From assembly GCA_900557165.1 (NCBI GenBank), contig USRS01000003.1:1-56169 (forward strand): DNA of 56,169 bases, given 5' to 3'. The DNA comes from an uncultured Clostridium sp. (GTDB lineage Bacteria > Bacillota > Clostridia > Peptostreptococcales > Peptostreptococcaceae). The notes below the pieces were generated by a model that searched no databases, had not been told where the DNA came from, and saw only the letters and a program-made list of their open reading frames with translations. Shown here piece after piece: positions 44,452 through 55,073 of this stretch. Made by a program: the position numbers and the translations under genes. Each line of letters opens with the position of its first letter. The first letter of the stretch is position 1.

Positions 44452-46218
44452 TTAATTATTTTTTAATTTAACAACTAACTCTTCATTAGGTGTTACATAA
44501 ATAGTACTATTAGTTTCATAAATAACCATACCTGGCTTTGAACCACTAGGTTTTTTAACATGTTTTTTCATAGTATAGTCAACTGGAACTTGAGAAGACA
44601 TTCTAGCTTTACTAAAGTAAGCAGCTAACATAGCGCCTTCTAGTAAAGTACTATCTGGAACTTCTTTTCCAGCACATTTTATAATAACATGAGAACCAGG
44701 AATATTTTTTGTATGCATCCATAAATCTTCAGGGTCTGCTATTCTTAAAGTTAAATAATCATTTTGTTTATTATTTTTACCGACAAATACAGTAAATCCA
44801 TCAGAAGATGTAAATTGATTAGGTTTAGTAGTAAGGTCTATATCCTTTTTAGCTTTATATCTAAACGGAGCTTTTGCATATCCTAGCCTAATTAATTCGT
44901 CTTTGATATCTGCCAATTCTTCTAAGTTTTCGCAATTTTCAATACCTAACATAATATTTTCTAGATATTCAATTTCTTCATTGCAAAGAGTAATTTGAGC
45001 AGTCAATTCTATTTTAGCTGTTTTTAATTTATTGTATTTTTTAAAGTATTTTTGGGCATTTTCAGAAGGTGTTAAATTTTTCTTAAGTGCTATAGTAATT
45101 TTTGAATAGTTTTCATCATAAAAATTATCTACCTCAACGCTTTCCATGCCTTTTTCTATCATATAAATATAAGAAGTAAGAAGTTCGCCTTTGATTTTAA
45201 ACTCATCGGCATTATCTGCATCTTTCAATTCTTTTTCTATTTTCTTTTGTTTGTGATAAAGTCTATCTAATTTTATAGAAATACTTTTTCTTAAATCAGA
45301 AGTTCTTTGATGAACTCTATCTTTAAAATCTTTTGTTTTATAATAATCTTCGATTATCTGAGAAATAGATTCATTTTTTATGAATTTATTTCCCTCTAAG
45401 AAAGTAAGATTAATACAACTAAAATCAATAACTTTATCCACATTTTCATCTATAACAATACAAGGATCAAAATTATTATTTTTTATTTTAGTAAATAAGT
45501 CTGAGAAAACTCTATATAATATAGATAATTCATCACGATCTTTATCTTCTCCTTTGTCATTTGGATTTAAATTAGACCTATGACATATTTCTTTGGCAAC
45601 AGAAGGACTTATTCCTAAGAATTTTGTATAAATACCTTTAAAAATAGGTCCATCAAATTCTCTTAAAGTATTTATAAAGCTTTTTATGGAAACACCTTTA
45701 ATAGGATTGATTTTATCCTGAGCAGGTGGAAGCTCATAAGTCATATTTGGAAGTAGTTGACGAACTCTACTTATACTAGGTGGAATTCTTTTTATTGAAT
45801 CTATTATTTTATTATTTTGAGTTAAAATAATATTACTATGTCTACCCATTATTTCAACATAAATATCTTTTGTAGTTTTTTCCTTTAATTCATCAAAAGA
45901 CTCTACACTTATTTTTATTATTCTTTCAAAATCAATTTGAGAAATTTCAGTTATAATACCATTTTGTATATATTTTCTAAATAACATACAAAACATAGGA
46001 GCCTTAATTGGATTTTCTTTTTTATAATCATTTGCTATATAAACTCTAGGATTTGATGCACTAGAACTTAATACTAATTTGAAGTTTTCTTTATTATTTC
46101 TAACATATAAAACCATTTCATCATTTTCAGGTTGATGAATCCTGTCTATTTTACCACCCACAAGCTTAGTCGAAAGTTCATGAGCTAAACTGTGAATAAC
46201 TAAACCATCTAATGCCAT
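44452..46218 (-). CDS. rqcH: NFACT-family ribosome quality control protein RqcH
   Basis: A 588-residue NFACT protein (Rqc2/RqcH, older name FbpA). In bacteria it binds the obstructed 50S subunit and directs alanine tailing of stalled peptides for degradation. Order: NFACT-N domain (residues 1-210, MALDGLVIHSLAHELSTKLVGGKIDRIHQP), helical and coiled-coil middle (about 290-430), and the NFACT-R/DUF814 domain near 450-560 with DLWMHTKNIPGSHVII. Length is typical. Single gene; GGAGA lies before the ATG. Confidence 0.95.
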   Translation of the reverse strand: MALDGLVIHSLAHELSTKLVGGKIDRIHQPENDEMVLYVRNNKENFKLVLSSSASNPRVYIANDYKKENPIKAPMFCMLFRKYIQNGIITEISQIDFERIIKISVESFDELKEKTTKDIYVEIMGRHSNIILTQNNKIIDSIKRIPPSISRVRQLLPNMTYELPPAQDKINPIKGVSIKSFINTLREFDGPIFKGIYTKFLGISPSVAKEICHRSNLNPNDKGEDKDRDELSILYRVFSDLFTKIKNNNFDPCIVIDENVDKVIDFSCINLTFLEGNKFIKNESISQIIEDYYKTKDFKDRVHQRTSDLRKSISIKLDRLYHKQKKIEKELKDADNADEFKIKGELLTSYIYMIEKGMESVEVDNFYDENYSKITIALKKNLTPSENAQKYFKKYNKLKTAKIELTAQITLCNEEIEYLENIMLGIENCENLEELADIKDELIRLGYAKAPFRYKAKKDIDLTTKPNQFTSSDGFTVFVGKNNKQNDYLTLRIADPEDLWMHTKNIPGSHVIIKCAGKEVPDSTLLEGAMLAAYFSKARMSSQVPVDYTMKKHVKKPSGSKPGMVIYETNSTIYVTPNEELVVKLKNN

Positions 46219-46462
46219 AATAATCTCCTTTCAAACATAAGTAATAAACTTATTATTACATATTATAAGCAAGTTGTGAATAGGAGGAACATAATCTTTT
46301 GAATAAATATAATATGAAATAAATTTTTTATATTATTTATTAAAAGAAGATAAGATTAAAGATTAATTTTGACCATATCATTTATTGGTTAATATTTATT
46401 TTTTGTTTATTATAATGTATAATATTAAGTTAGAACTGTTTATATAAAAAGGGGAGATATGA

Positions 46463-47296
46463 ATGAAGTTTTGGAAGTTACAGGGGATAGGCAATGATTT
46501 TATAGCAATTGATGGAAGAGATGATAATATAAATAGCGATGATTATGGAAAGTTAGCAAAAAGCGTATGTCACAGAAAATTTTCAGTGGGAGCTGATGGA
46601 CTTTTAGTAGTGAAAAATAGTAACGTAGCAGATATTGAAATGGTATATTATAATTCTGATGGAAGTCGTGCATCGATGTGTGGAAATGGACTTAGATGTT
46701 TTGTTAAATTTGTTTATGATAATAATATAGTTAATAAAGAAAAAATTGATGTTGATACATTAGATGGCATAAAAAAAATAAAAATAAATTTAAAAAATAA
46801 AGACATAGATACAATTACAGTAAATATGGGGCAAGGAAGTTTTAAATGTAGTGATATACCTATAAATTCAAATGAAGAAATATTTATAAATAAAGAAATA
46901 AATGTTTTAGATGAAAAATTTATAGTAAATTGCATGCATATGGGCGTTCCTCATACTGTAATTTTTGTAGATGATATGGATATGAATAAAATACATAAAT
47001 ACGGACCTTTAATTGAAAAACATGAAATATTTCCTGAAGGAACCAATGTGAATTTCGTTAAAATAATAGATGAAAAAAATATACTTGTTAGAACGTGGGA
47101 AAGAGGATGTGGATATACTCTTGGATGTGGAACAGGTATAACGGCTTCAGTTATTATAAGTAATTATTTAAAAAAAGTTAAAGATTCAGTAAAAGTTACT
47201 TCAGAAGGTGGAAGTATAATAATAGATTTTATTGATAATGAAGCTTATATGACTGGAAAAGCAATAAAAATATGTGAAGGAAATTTGGAGGTATAG
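46463..47296 (+). CDS. dapF: Diaminopimelate epimerase
   Basis: A 277-residue enzyme that turns LL-diaminopimelate into the meso form for lysine and peptidoglycan synthesis. Both active-site cysteines are present, in SMCGNGLRC (about residue 75) and in LGCGTGITA (about residue 224), and GTNVNFV is the usual substrate segment. A GGGGAG site precedes the ATG. It heads a plus-strand run and its stop lies three bases before yicC, so the two are co-transcribed. Confidence 0.96.
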   Translation: MKFWKLQGIGNDFIAIDGRDDNINSDDYGKLAKSVCHRKFSVGADGLLVVKNSNVADIEMVYYNSDGSRASMCGNGLRCFVKFVYDNNIVNKEKIDVDTLDGIKKIKINLKNKDIDTITVNMGQGSFKCSDIPINSNEEIFINKEINVLDEKFIVNCMHMGVPHTVIFVDDMDMNKIHKYGPLIEKHEIFPEGTNVNFVKIIDEKNILVRTWERGCGYTLGCGTGITASVIISNYLKKVKDSVKVTSEGGSIIIDFIDNEAYMTGKAIKICEGNLEV

Positions 47297-47299
47297 TAA

Positions 47300-48181
47300 A
47301 TGGCTATAAGTATGACAGGTTTTGGTAGAGGCGAATTTAAAAATGATAGTTATCATTTTTTAGTAGAATGTAAAACAATAAATCACAAGTATTGTGATAT
47401 AAATGTAAGGCTACCAAGAAAAATATCTTTTTTAGAAGATAAAATTAGGAATTATGTTAAAAATTTCATAAAAAGAGGAAGAGTGGATTTATATATAAAG
47501 CTTGACTTAATTGGCTCTGAGGATGTAAACTTAAAGTTCGATGATAAATTAGCAACTCAATATGTAAATATATTAAAAGAAATAAAAGAAAAATTTAATT
47601 TACAAGATAATATAAATGTTATGGACGTGGCCAAATTTCCTGATATAGTAAAATGTGAGGAAAAAGAAGAAGATGAAGAATTATACTGGAATATGTTAAA
47701 AGAAGCTTTAGATATGTCACTTAAAAGACTTACTGAAATGAGAAAAGCAGAAGGTGAAAAATTAGCTCAAGATACATTACAAAGATGTGAAATTTTAAAC
47801 AATCTATTAAATGAAGTAGAAAAATATTCTGATACTATTGTAGATGAATATAGAGAAAAATTAAATACTAGAATTAATGAAATTTTAGATAATCCAAGTA
47901 TAATAGATGAAAATAGATTGGCACAAGAAGTGGCAATATTTGCAGATAAAAGTTCAATAACAGAAGAAATAGTTAGATTTAAAAGTCATATTGAACAACT
48001 TAAAAATACTGTTGTAAAAAATGATTCAATAGGAAGAAAAATTGATTTTCTAATTCAAGAAATGAATAGAGAAGTAAATACAACAGGTTCAAAATCATCT
48101 AACATTAATATAACTAATTTAGTAGTAGATATAAAAAGTGAATTAGAAAAAATTAGAGAACAAATACAAAATATTGAATAG
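47300..48181 (+). CDS. YicC/YloC family endoribonuclease
   Basis: A 293-residue protein of the YicC/YloC family, recently shown to be endoribonucleases. N-terminal ISMTGFGRGEF and KTINHKYCDINVRLPR and the C-terminal RKIDFLIQEMNREVNTTGSKS are the best-conserved blocks. It usually sits next to gmk, as here, with remA/DUF370 often between; that small gene is absent from the 67-base gap. GGAGG lies eight bases before the ATG inside the end of dapF. Confidence 0.93.
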   Translation: MAISMTGFGRGEFKNDSYHFLVECKTINHKYCDINVRLPRKISFLEDKIRNYVKNFIKRGRVDLYIKLDLIGSEDVNLKFDDKLATQYVNILKEIKEKFNLQDNINVMDVAKFPDIVKCEEKEEDEELYWNMLKEALDMSLKRLTEMRKAEGEKLAQDTLQRCEILNNLLNEVEKYSDTIVDEYREKLNTRINEILDNPSIIDENRLAQEVAIFADKSSITEEIVRFKSHIEQLKNTVVKNDSIGRKIDFLIQEMNREVNTTGSKSSNINITNLVVDIKSELEKIREQIQNIE

Positions 48182-48248
48182 TATTATTTTTGATAAATAC
48201 TATAAAAATGTATAATACTAATAGATAAGTTGAAAGGATGAAATATTA

Positions 48249-48875
48249 ATGGTTATAGACAAGAAAGGTCTTTTATTAGTTGTATCAGGACCATCTGGTG
48301 CAGGTAAGGGAACAATTTGTAAAGTATTAATGGACAGAAATAAAGATTTAAAACTATCTGTATCAGCAACTACTAGACAACCAAGAACTGGAGAAGTAGA
48401 AGGTGTGAATTACTTCTTCTTAACTCATGAAAAATTCAATGATATGATAAGCAAAAATGAATTTTTAGAATATGCAAATACTTATAGTAATTTTTATGGG
48501 ACTCCCAAAGGACCTGTAATGGAATGCTTAGAAAAAGGACAAGATGTTGTTCTTGAAATTGAAATGCAAGGAGCAAGACAAGTAAAACAAATTTATCCAG
48601 ATGCAATATTAATATTTGTTTTACCACCAACACTTAATGAATTACAAAGTAGATTATCTTCTAGAGGAACAGAAACTGAGGAGCAAATGCAAGAAAGATT
48701 AAGCTGTGCCTTTGAAGAAATTAAACAAATTAAAGATTATAACTATTTTATTTTCAACGAAACTAATAGAGAAGTTGAAGCTGCAATAGAAATAGAAAAT
48801 ATTATAAGTGCAGAAAAAAATAAAGCTGCAAGATATGAAGAAGACATAATAAGAAAATTTAAGGAGGAATTATAA
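48249..48875 (+). CDS. gmk: Guanylate kinase
   Basis: A 208-residue guanylate kinase that phosphorylates GMP to GDP. The P-loop is VVSGPSGAGKGT at residues 12-23, the GMP-binding part SVSATTRQPRTGEVEGVNYFF follows, and the lid has SRGTETEEQMQERL. The stop lies one base before rpoZ, so the two are translationally linked. It has AAAGGATG as ribosome site. Confidence 0.97.
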   Translation: MVIDKKGLLLVVSGPSGAGKGTICKVLMDRNKDLKLSVSATTRQPRTGEVEGVNYFFLTHEKFNDMISKNEFLEYANTYSNFYGTPKGPVMECLEKGQDVVLEIEMQGARQVKQIYPDAILIFVLPPTLNELQSRLSSRGTETEEQMQERLSCAFEEIKQIKDYNYFIFNETNREVEAAIEIENIISAEKNKAARYEEDIIRKFKEEL

Positions 48876-48876
48876 A

Positions 48877-49137
48877 ATGAAACCATCTATAAATGAAGTA
48901 TTAGCAAAAATAGATAACAGATATTACTTAGTAGGAACAGTAGCTAAAAGAGCTAGAGAAATAGTTGACGGAAGTGAACCATATGTGGATAGTAAAGTTA
49001 ACAAAGGAAAACCAGTAATGCTTGCTACTGAAGAAATAGCAGAAGGAAAAATAACTTACAGATTATTAACAGAAGAAGAAATACAAATTGCTGAAGCACT
49101 ACATGCTGAAGAACAAAGTAAATTAATCGAGGAGTAA
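48877..49137 (+). CDS. rpoZ: RNA polymerase omega subunit
   Basis: An 86-residue omega subunit, which helps assemble the beta' subunit. PSINEVLAKIDNRYYLVGTVAKRAREI is the conserved N-terminal part that contacts beta'. AAGGAGG in the end of gmk serves as the ribosome site. Its place between gmk and coaBC is the usual one in Firmicutes. Confidence 0.95.
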   Translation: MKPSINEVLAKIDNRYYLVGTVAKRAREIVDGSEPYVDSKVNKGKPVMLATEEIAEGKITYRLLTEEEIQIAEALHAEEQSKLIEE

Positions 49138-49140
49138 GAT

Positions 49141-50343
49141 ATGTTAAAAGGTAAAACTGTAGTAATAGGCGTTAGCGGTGGAATAGCAGTATATAAGGCT
49201 TGTGATGTAGTAAGCCGACTAAAAAAATTAAATGCAAATGTTCATGTTATCATGACTAAAAGTGCAACTGAATTTGTTACACCTTTAACTTTCCAATCAC
49301 TAAGTCAAAATTATGTTGTAAGTGATATGTTTGAAGAACCAAAAACTTGGGATGTAGAACATATATCATTAGCAAAAAAAGCTGATGTGTTTTTAATAGC
49401 ACCAGCAACTGCCAATGTAATTGGAAAAGTAGCAAATGGAATTGCAGATGATATGTTAACAACTACAGTTATGGCAACTACAGGGAAAGTACTTATAGCA
49501 CCAGCTATGAATACTAACATGTACCGAAATCCTATTCTTCAAAGAAATATAAGTATATTAAAAGAATTAGGCTATAATTTTGTAGACCCAGATAGTGGTA
49601 GACTTGCATGTGGTGATATAGGTGAAGGAAAACTTGCTTCTCCAGAAAAGATAGTTGATGCAGTTGTAGATTTATTTAATGAAGATAAAAAAGATTTATT
49701 AGGTAAAAAGATAATGATAACTGCAGGACCAACAGTTGAAAGTATTGACCCAGTAAGATATTTAACTAATAGATCTACAGGAAAAATGGGATACGCTATT
49801 GCTAAAATGGCAGCTAACAGAGGTGCAGATGTAACATTAGTTAGTGGACCTACAAATATAGAGCCACCATCTAATATTAAAAAATTAATCAAAGTGCAAT
49901 CTGCCAAAGATATGTATGATGCAATTATAGATAATTTTGATGAAAATCAAGTCATAATAAAAAGTGCAGCTGTAGCAGATTATAAACCTAAAAATTATAG
50001 TGATAAAAAAATTAAAAAAAGCAATGATGATTTAATAATAGAGTTAGATAGAAATAAGGATATAGCCTATGAATTAGGAAAAATTAAAAAAAATAAAATT
50101 TTAGTAGGATTTGCTGCTGAAACTAATGACCTTATAGAAAATGCCAAAGGTAAAATTTCTAAGAAAAACTTAGACTTTATTGTTGCAAATGACTTAACTG
50201 AGTCAGGTGCAGGTTTTGGTACTGACACAAATATTGTTAAAATAATTGACAAAGATGGTAACATAGCTAAATATCCTCAAATGAAAAAAGATGAGGTAGC
50301 TGATGTTATATTAGATAAAGTGAAATCATTATTAGAAAAGTAA
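49141..50343 (+). CDS. coaBC: Bifunctional CoaBC (phosphopantothenate-cysteine ligase/PPC decarboxylase)
   Basis: A 400-residue enzyme for two coenzyme A steps. Residues 1-180 are the flavin-dependent decarboxylase CoaC (GVSGGIAVYKACDV, catalytic-site MNTNMYRNP, and the cysteine in GRLACGDIGEG); residues 190-400 are the synthetase CoaB (ITAGPTVESIDPVRYLTNRSTGKMG, KSAAVADYKP, KKNKILVGFAAETND). It follows rpoZ by three bases. A hairpin with a weak T-run comes right after the stop. Confidence 0.96.
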   Translation: MLKGKTVVIGVSGGIAVYKACDVVSRLKKLNANVHVIMTKSATEFVTPLTFQSLSQNYVVSDMFEEPKTWDVEHISLAKKADVFLIAPATANVIGKVANGIADDMLTTTVMATTGKVLIAPAMNTNMYRNPILQRNISILKELGYNFVDPDSGRLACGDIGEGKLASPEKIVDAVVDLFNEDKKDLLGKKIMITAGPTVESIDPVRYLTNRSTGKMGYAIAKMAANRGADVTLVSGPTNIEPPSNIKKLIKVQSAKDMYDAIIDNFDENQVIIKSAAVADYKPKNYSDKKIKKSNDDLIIELDRNKDIAYELGKIKKNKILVGFAAETNDLIENAKGKISKKNLDFIVANDLTESGAGFGTDTNIVKIIDKDGNIAKYPQMKKDEVADVILDKVKSLLEK

Positions 50344-50371
50344 GCATCTATTTATAGATGCTTATATTTTT
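50342..50371 (+). terminator. Hairpin between coaBC and priA
   Basis: AAGCATCTA (50342-50350) pairs with TAGATGCTT (50355-50363), followed by ATATTTTT. It could partly end transcription within the operon or protect the upstream RNA. Confidence 0.6.
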
Positions 50372-50383
50372 AAGGAGCAATCT

Positions 50384-52924
50384 ATGGATAATGAGAAATA
50401 TGCAAAAGTTATAGTTAAAAATAATACTAGATATACAGATAACTTATTTACATATAAAATTCCAGAATTTTTAGTAGATGGTATGCAAATAGGACATAGG
50501 GTTTTAGTTCCTTTTGGAAAGGGAAATAAACCTATAGAGGCCTATGTATTTTCAATTACTGATGAAAAAGAAGTTAATATAAATTATAAAGAAATATTTG
50601 ATATTTTAGATGAATATCCTATTTTTAAAGAAGAAGACATAAACTTGATTAAGTGGATGAGAAATAGATATTTATGTACATTTATGGATTGTATATTGTT
50701 GCTTCATCCTAAAGGATATAAAGTAGATAGCTTTAAGGAAATAAGTTTATCTAGAGAACTTGAAAATTTAGATATTGAGAGTTTTTATACTAAGATAGAT
50801 AGCTTAAATAAAAATAGAAAATTTGTTATTAATAAAATAATACAAAATAAAAATAAAATAAAAGTAGAAAAATTAATAAAAGAAAAAGCTTTAGAAGAAA
50901 ATATTAATCCAAAAGATTTGAAATTATCTTCTAATATGAATAACCTTTTATTGAAAATGAAAGAAGACAAGTTAATTGATATTAACTGGAATTATAAAAG
51001 TCAAAAAAACGAAAAGAAAATCTGTTATGTATCTTTAAATATTAATCCAGATGATATAAATGATTATATACTAGATAATAAAATTCGTTTAGGACAAAAA
51101 CAAAAAGAAATTATAGATTTTTTAAGATATAATGAAGAAATAGAAATTAATGATTTAATTAAATTATTAAATGTTGGCAAGGAAAGTATTACTTCTTTGC
51201 AAAATAAAAATTTAATAAACTTTCAAATTAAAGACTACTATAGAAAACCTGATGAGCTATATGATACAAATAAAAAAGAAATTGTACTTAATCATGAACA
51301 AAAAAAAGCTGTAGAAAAAATCACATCAGAAATGTTTGAAGAAAATAAGAAACCATATATGATTCATGGAGTTACTGGAAGTGGAAAAACAGAAGTATAT
51401 ATGGAGATTATTGATTATGCTTTGAAACAAGGTTTAGATAGTATATTTTTAGTTCCTGAGATATCTTTAACACCACAAACAATATCTAGATTAAAAAATA
51501 GATTTGGAGATATTGTAGGAGTTTTTCATAGTAAGCTTTCAGAAGGTGAAAAACATGATGTTTTTAAAGCTATAAAACAAGGAAAAATAAGAATATTAAT
51601 TGGAGCTAGGTCTGCTTTATTTGCACCATTCAATAGTTTAGGAGTAATTATAATAGATGAATTCCATGAAGGTGCATATAAATCGGAAATGAATCCTAAA
51701 TTTTCAGCAATAGAAGTTGGGAAATATATGGCTCTTAAGAGAAATATAACTTTAGTTTTAGGCTCAGCAACACCTTCTGTAGAGGAATATTATAGAGCAA
51801 AAGAAAATGAATACGAATTAATTACTATTAAAGAAAGAGCTAATAAAAAGCCTCTCCCTAAAATAGAATTAATAGATATGAAAAATGAATTAAACTTAGG
51901 AAATAAAAGTATATTTTCTTATAAATTACAAAGTGAAATAGAAGAAGCTTTAAATAAAAATAATCAAGTTATATTGTTTTTAAATAGAAGAGGTTATGGA
52001 AATTTTGTTTCATGTAGAAAATGTGGGTATGTATTTTCTTGCAAAAATTGTGATATATCACTTACTTATCACAAATATAAAAATATTGGAACTTGTCATT
52101 ATTGTGGATATGAAGAAAATATACCCAAAACTTGCCCAGAGTGTGGTAGTGATTATGTAAAACCTTTTGGAGTTGGCACTGAAAAGGTTGAGGAAGAAGT
52201 GAAAAAATTATTTAAAAATGCAAAAGTTCTTCGTATGGATAAAGATACCACATCTAAAAAAGGAGAACTTGATAAAATTTTAAATAAGTTTAAAAATAAA
52301 GAAGCAAATGTGTTGATTGGAACACAAATGCTGAGTAAAGGTCTAGACTTTGAAGATGTAACATTAGTAGGGATTTTGTCAGCAGATATGATGCTTAACT
52401 TCCCAGACTTTAGAAGTTTTGAAACTACTTTTCAATTAATAACCCAAGTATCCGGAAGAGCAGGTAGAAGTCATAAAGAAGGCAAGGTTGTACTTCAGAC
52501 ATATGATACAGATCATTATGTCATAAGAAGGTCTTTAAATTATGATTTTGAAGGGTTTTATGAAGATGAAATAAAGGTGAGAAAAATTTTTAATTATGCA
52601 CCATTTAATAATATGATAAGTGTAGTAGTAAGTGGTAAAAATGAATCATTAGTAGAAAAAAATATAAATAAGATGTATAATTCACTTATTTATTTATTGA
52701 AGGAAAGATGCGTAGAGGATTTTGACTTTATCTTAGGTCCAAATGCTTGTGCTATTTCAAAAATAAATCAAAATTATAGATATCAATTATTATTTAAGGA
52801 TGATAATATTGAAATTAATTTATTAAAAGGTATAATAAAATATATATGTATAACTAAAAAAGAAGTTGTGTTTGATAAAGATGTAAACATTTCAATAGAT
52901 GTTAATCCAAACAATATTCTTTAA
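50384..52924 (+). CDS. priA: Primosomal protein PriA (helicase)
   Basis: An 846-residue PriA, the helicase that restarts stalled replication forks. N-terminal 3'-DNA-binding domain (residues 1-110), Walker [12 protein letters not shown] near 330, DExH box [13 protein letters not shown], then eight zinc-ligand cysteines in [13 protein letters not shown] and [17 protein letters not shown], and helicase motif [10 protein letters not shown]. It is longer than many PriA proteins because of a Lys/Asn-rich insert near residues 120-290. GGAG lies eight bases before ATG. Confidence 0.96.
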   Translation: MDNEKYAKVIVKNNTRYTDNLFTYKIPEFLVDGMQIGHRVLVPFGKGNKPIEAYVFSITDEKEVNINYKEIFDILDEYPIFKEEDINLIKWMRNRYLCTFMDCILLLHPKGYKVDSFKEISLSRELENLDIESFYTKIDSLNKNRKFVINKIIQNKNKIKVEKLIKEKALEENINPKDLKLSSNMNNLLLKMKEDKLIDINWNYKSQKNEKKICYVSLNINPDDINDYILDNKIRLGQKQKEIIDFLRYNEEIEINDLIKLLNVGKESITSLQNKNLINFQIKDYYRKPDELYDTNKKEIVLNHEQKKAVEKITSEMFEENKKPYMIHGVTGSGKTEVYMEIIDYALKQGLDSIFLVPEISLTPQTISRLKNRFGDIVGVFHSKLSEGEKHDVFKAIKQGKIRILIGARSALFAPFNSLGVIIIDEFHEGAYKSEMNPKFSAIEVGKYMALKRNITLVLGSATPSVEEYYRAKENEYELITIKERANKKPLPKIELIDMKNELNLGNKSIFSYKLQSEIEEALNKNNQVILFLNRRGYGNFVSCRKCGYVFSCKNCDISLTYHKYKNIGTCHYCGYEENIPKTCPECGSDYVKPFGVGTEKVEEEVKKLFKNAKVLRMDKDTTSKKGELDKILNKFKNKEANVLIGTQMLSKGLDFEDVTLVGILSADMMLNFPDFRSFETTFQLITQVSGRAGRSHKEGKVVLQTYDTDHYVIRRSLNYDFEGFYEDEIKVRKIFNYAPFNNMISVVVSGKNESLVEKNINKMYNSLIYLLKERCVEDFDFILGPNACAISKINQNYRYQLLFKDDNIEINLLKGIIKYICITKKEVVFDKDVNISIDVNPNNIL

Positions 52925-52941
52925 ATAGAGGAGGAAAAATT

Positions 52942-53382
52942 ATGGCAATAAGACAAATAGCTAAAATTGGAGAACCAGTACTTAGAAAAAAAGCAAAAGT
53001 TGTTACAAAATTTGATGACAAATTAGTAGAATTATTAGAAGATATGGCAGATACTATGTATGAGGCTGATGGTGTAGGTCTTGCAGCACCACAAGTTAGT
53101 ATATTAAAAAGAGTAGTTGTAATAGATATAGGAGAAGGATTATTAGAGCTTATAAATCCGGAAATAATAGCAACTAGTGGAGAACAAATAGATGCAGAAG
53201 GTTGTTTAAGTATTCCAGGTGAAGATGGAGAAGTAAAAAGACCTTATGTAGTAAGGGTAAGAGCTCAAGATAGAAATGGAAATACTTTTGAAATAGAAGG
53301 AGAAGAATTACTTGCTAGAGCATTCTGTCATGAAATAGATCACCTAGATGGAATATTATTCGTAGACAAAGTAGAAAAATAG
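52942..53382 (+). CDS. def: Peptide deformylase
   Basis: A 146-residue metal-dependent deformylase that removes the formyl group from new proteins. All three motifs are intact: [17 protein letters not shown] and CHEIDHLDG. Length fits the short type I enzyme of clostridia. GAGGAGG precedes the ATG. It is followed after 14 bases by fmt, the enzyme that adds the formyl group, the normal pairing. Confidence 0.97.
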   Translation: MAIRQIAKIGEPVLRKKAKVVTKFDDKLVELLEDMADTMYEADGVGLAAPQVSILKRVVVIDIGEGLLELINPEIIATSGEQIDAEGCLSIPGEDGEVKRPYVVRVRAQDRNGNTFEIEGEELLARAFCHEIDHLDGILFVDKVEK

Positions 53383-53396
53383 TAGGAGTGATACAA

Positions 53397-54326
53397 ATGA
53401 AAATAGTATTTATGGGAACACCAGACATTGCAAAGGGATGTCTACAAAAACTAATAGATGAAAAACTAGATGTTGTAGGAGTAGTTACTCAAGCAGATAA
53501 GCCTATTGGTAGAGGTAAAAAGATGGGTATGCCACCAGTTAAAGAGTTGGCACTAGAACATAATATACCAGTATATCAACCAGCTAAAGCTAGAGATGAA
53601 GAGTTTATAAACACATTAAAAGAAATCAATCCAGATTTAATAATAGTTGTGGCTTATGGTCAAATATTACCTAAAGCATTACTTGATATACCTAAATTTG
53701 GTTGTGTAAATGTTCACGTATCTTTACTTCCAAAATACAGAGGAGCAGCACCTATAAACTGGGTAATAATAAACGGAGAGCAAAAAACAGGTGTTACTAC
53801 AATGTATATGAATGAAGGTCTTGATACAGGGGATATAATACTTCAAAGTGAATTTGCTTTAAGTGATGAAATAACAGCAGGTGAACTTCATGATATAATG
53901 ATGGAACAAGGTGGCGAGCTTTTAGTTGAAACAATAGATAAAATTAAAAATAATTGTGCGCCAAGAATTCCTCAAAATGATGAAGAATCTTCTTATGCTC
54001 CAATGATGAATAAAGCTTTAGGAAACATAGATTTTAGTAAAACTGCAAAAGAAATTCATAACTTAGTAAGAGGTGTTAATCCTTGGCCAAGTGCTTATAC
54101 TACTTATGAAGGAAAAAGCATGAAGGTTTGGAAGACTAAAGTATTAAATGAAACGACTAGTAAAGAATGTGGAACTATACTTAAAGTTGATAAAGATGGT
54201 ATAAGAGTAGCTACTAAGGACAAAATTTTATTAATAGAAGAAATACAAATGCCAAACAAAAAAAGAGTGGCTGTTTGTGAATATATAAAAGGAAATAAAA
54301 TTGAAGAAGACACTATTTTAGGTTAA
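53397..54326 (+). CDS. fmt: Methionyl-tRNA formyltransferase
   Basis: A 309-residue enzyme that formylates initiator Met-tRNA using 10-formyl-tetrahydrofolate. I start at ATG 53397, eight bases after TAGGAGTG. Motifs: FMGTPDIAKGC at the start, NVHVSLLPKYRGAAPINW (formyl-transfer His and SLLPKYRG loop), and NEGLDTGDI. The C-terminal OB-like tRNA domain spans about residues 205-309. Operon member with def upstream. Confidence 0.96.
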   Translation: MKIVFMGTPDIAKGCLQKLIDEKLDVVGVVTQADKPIGRGKKMGMPPVKELALEHNIPVYQPAKARDEEFINTLKEINPDLIIVVAYGQILPKALLDIPKFGCVNVHVSLLPKYRGAAPINWVIINGEQKTGVTTMYMNEGLDTGDIILQSEFALSDEITAGELHDIMMEQGGELLVETIDKIKNNCAPRIPQNDEESSYAPMMNKALGNIDFSKTAKEIHNLVRGVNPWPSAYTTYEGKSMKVWKTKVLNETTSKECGTILKVDKDGIRVATKDKILLIEEIQMPNKKRVAVCEYIKGNKIEEDTILG

Positions 54327-54330
54327 TTTT

Positions 54331-55068
54331 ATGATGACTGATATAAGAAAATATATTAGAGCAGTTAATGTTTTTTTAATAATGCTTGTTTTAGGAGCAT
54401 TTACTATTCATATATTTTTATCAAATTATATAAGTTTACTTTCTTCGGTGATAAATATTTTAGTCATTGGGATAATATTATTAATATTATTTTCTACAAT
54501 AATAACTTATTTTATTTTTGATGAAAAAGAAGTTAGTAAATATTTGATGAAGATAAACTACTTAATAATAAGAAATATATTTCCTGTTATAAGTAAAGTT
54601 AGTGGATTTGTAAATATATCAAAAGACGAAATAAGAAAAATATTTATAAAAATAAATAATGCTTATATTTATAGTAATAAATATAATTTTAATAGTGAAG
54701 ATTTAATAATATTGATACCCCATTGTATTCAAAATCATAATTGTAAATTAAAAGTTACAAATGATATTGATAATTGCAAAAATTGTGGTATCTGTAAAAT
54801 AAGTGATTTACAACAATTGAAAGAAAAATATAATACAAAAATATTTGTAGCTACAGGAGGAACTTTAGCAAGAAAAATTATTATAGATAATAAACCTAAG
54901 GCAGTAATAGCTGTGGCTTGTGAAAGAGATTTAACATCTGGAGTTAGAGATATCAGAAAGATTCCTGTACTTGGAGTTTTTAATTCTAGGCCAAATGGAC
55001 CTTGTATAGACACAAATATTGATATTAATGAGGTAGAGAAAGCAATTAATTTTTTTACGTGTAAATAA
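54331..55068 (+). CDS. DUF116 family membrane protein
   Basis: A 245-residue protein with two or three hydrophobic segments in the first 75 residues, then a DUF116 domain (CIQNHNCKLKV, CKNCGICKI, ATGGTLARKII, VAVACERDLTSGV). The clustered cysteines suggest a metal or cluster site. Function is unknown, but the gene is a regular partner of fmt and the zinc peptidase in clostridia. It begins four bases past fmt with no strong ribosome site, so translational coupling is likely. A second, broken DUF116 gene lies near 22 kb. Confidence 0.9.
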   Translation: MMTDIRKYIRAVNVFLIMLVLGAFTIHIFLSNYISLLSSVINILVIGIILLILFSTIITYFIFDEKEVSKYLMKINYLIIRNIFPVISKVSGFVNISKDEIRKIFIKINNAYIYSNKYNFNSEDLIILIPHCIQNHNCKLKVTNDIDNCKNCGICKISDLQQLKEKYNTKIFVATGGTLARKIIIDNKPKAVIAVACERDLTSGVRDIRKIPVLGVFNSRPNGPCIDTNIDINEVEKAINFFTCK

Positions 55069-55073
55069 GGAGA

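Noticed and set aside
51646..51700. PriA Walker B mutation (DEFH instead of DEEH)
   Set aside because: The helicase motif is DExH; Asp, catalytic Glu and His are all kept and the third position varies.
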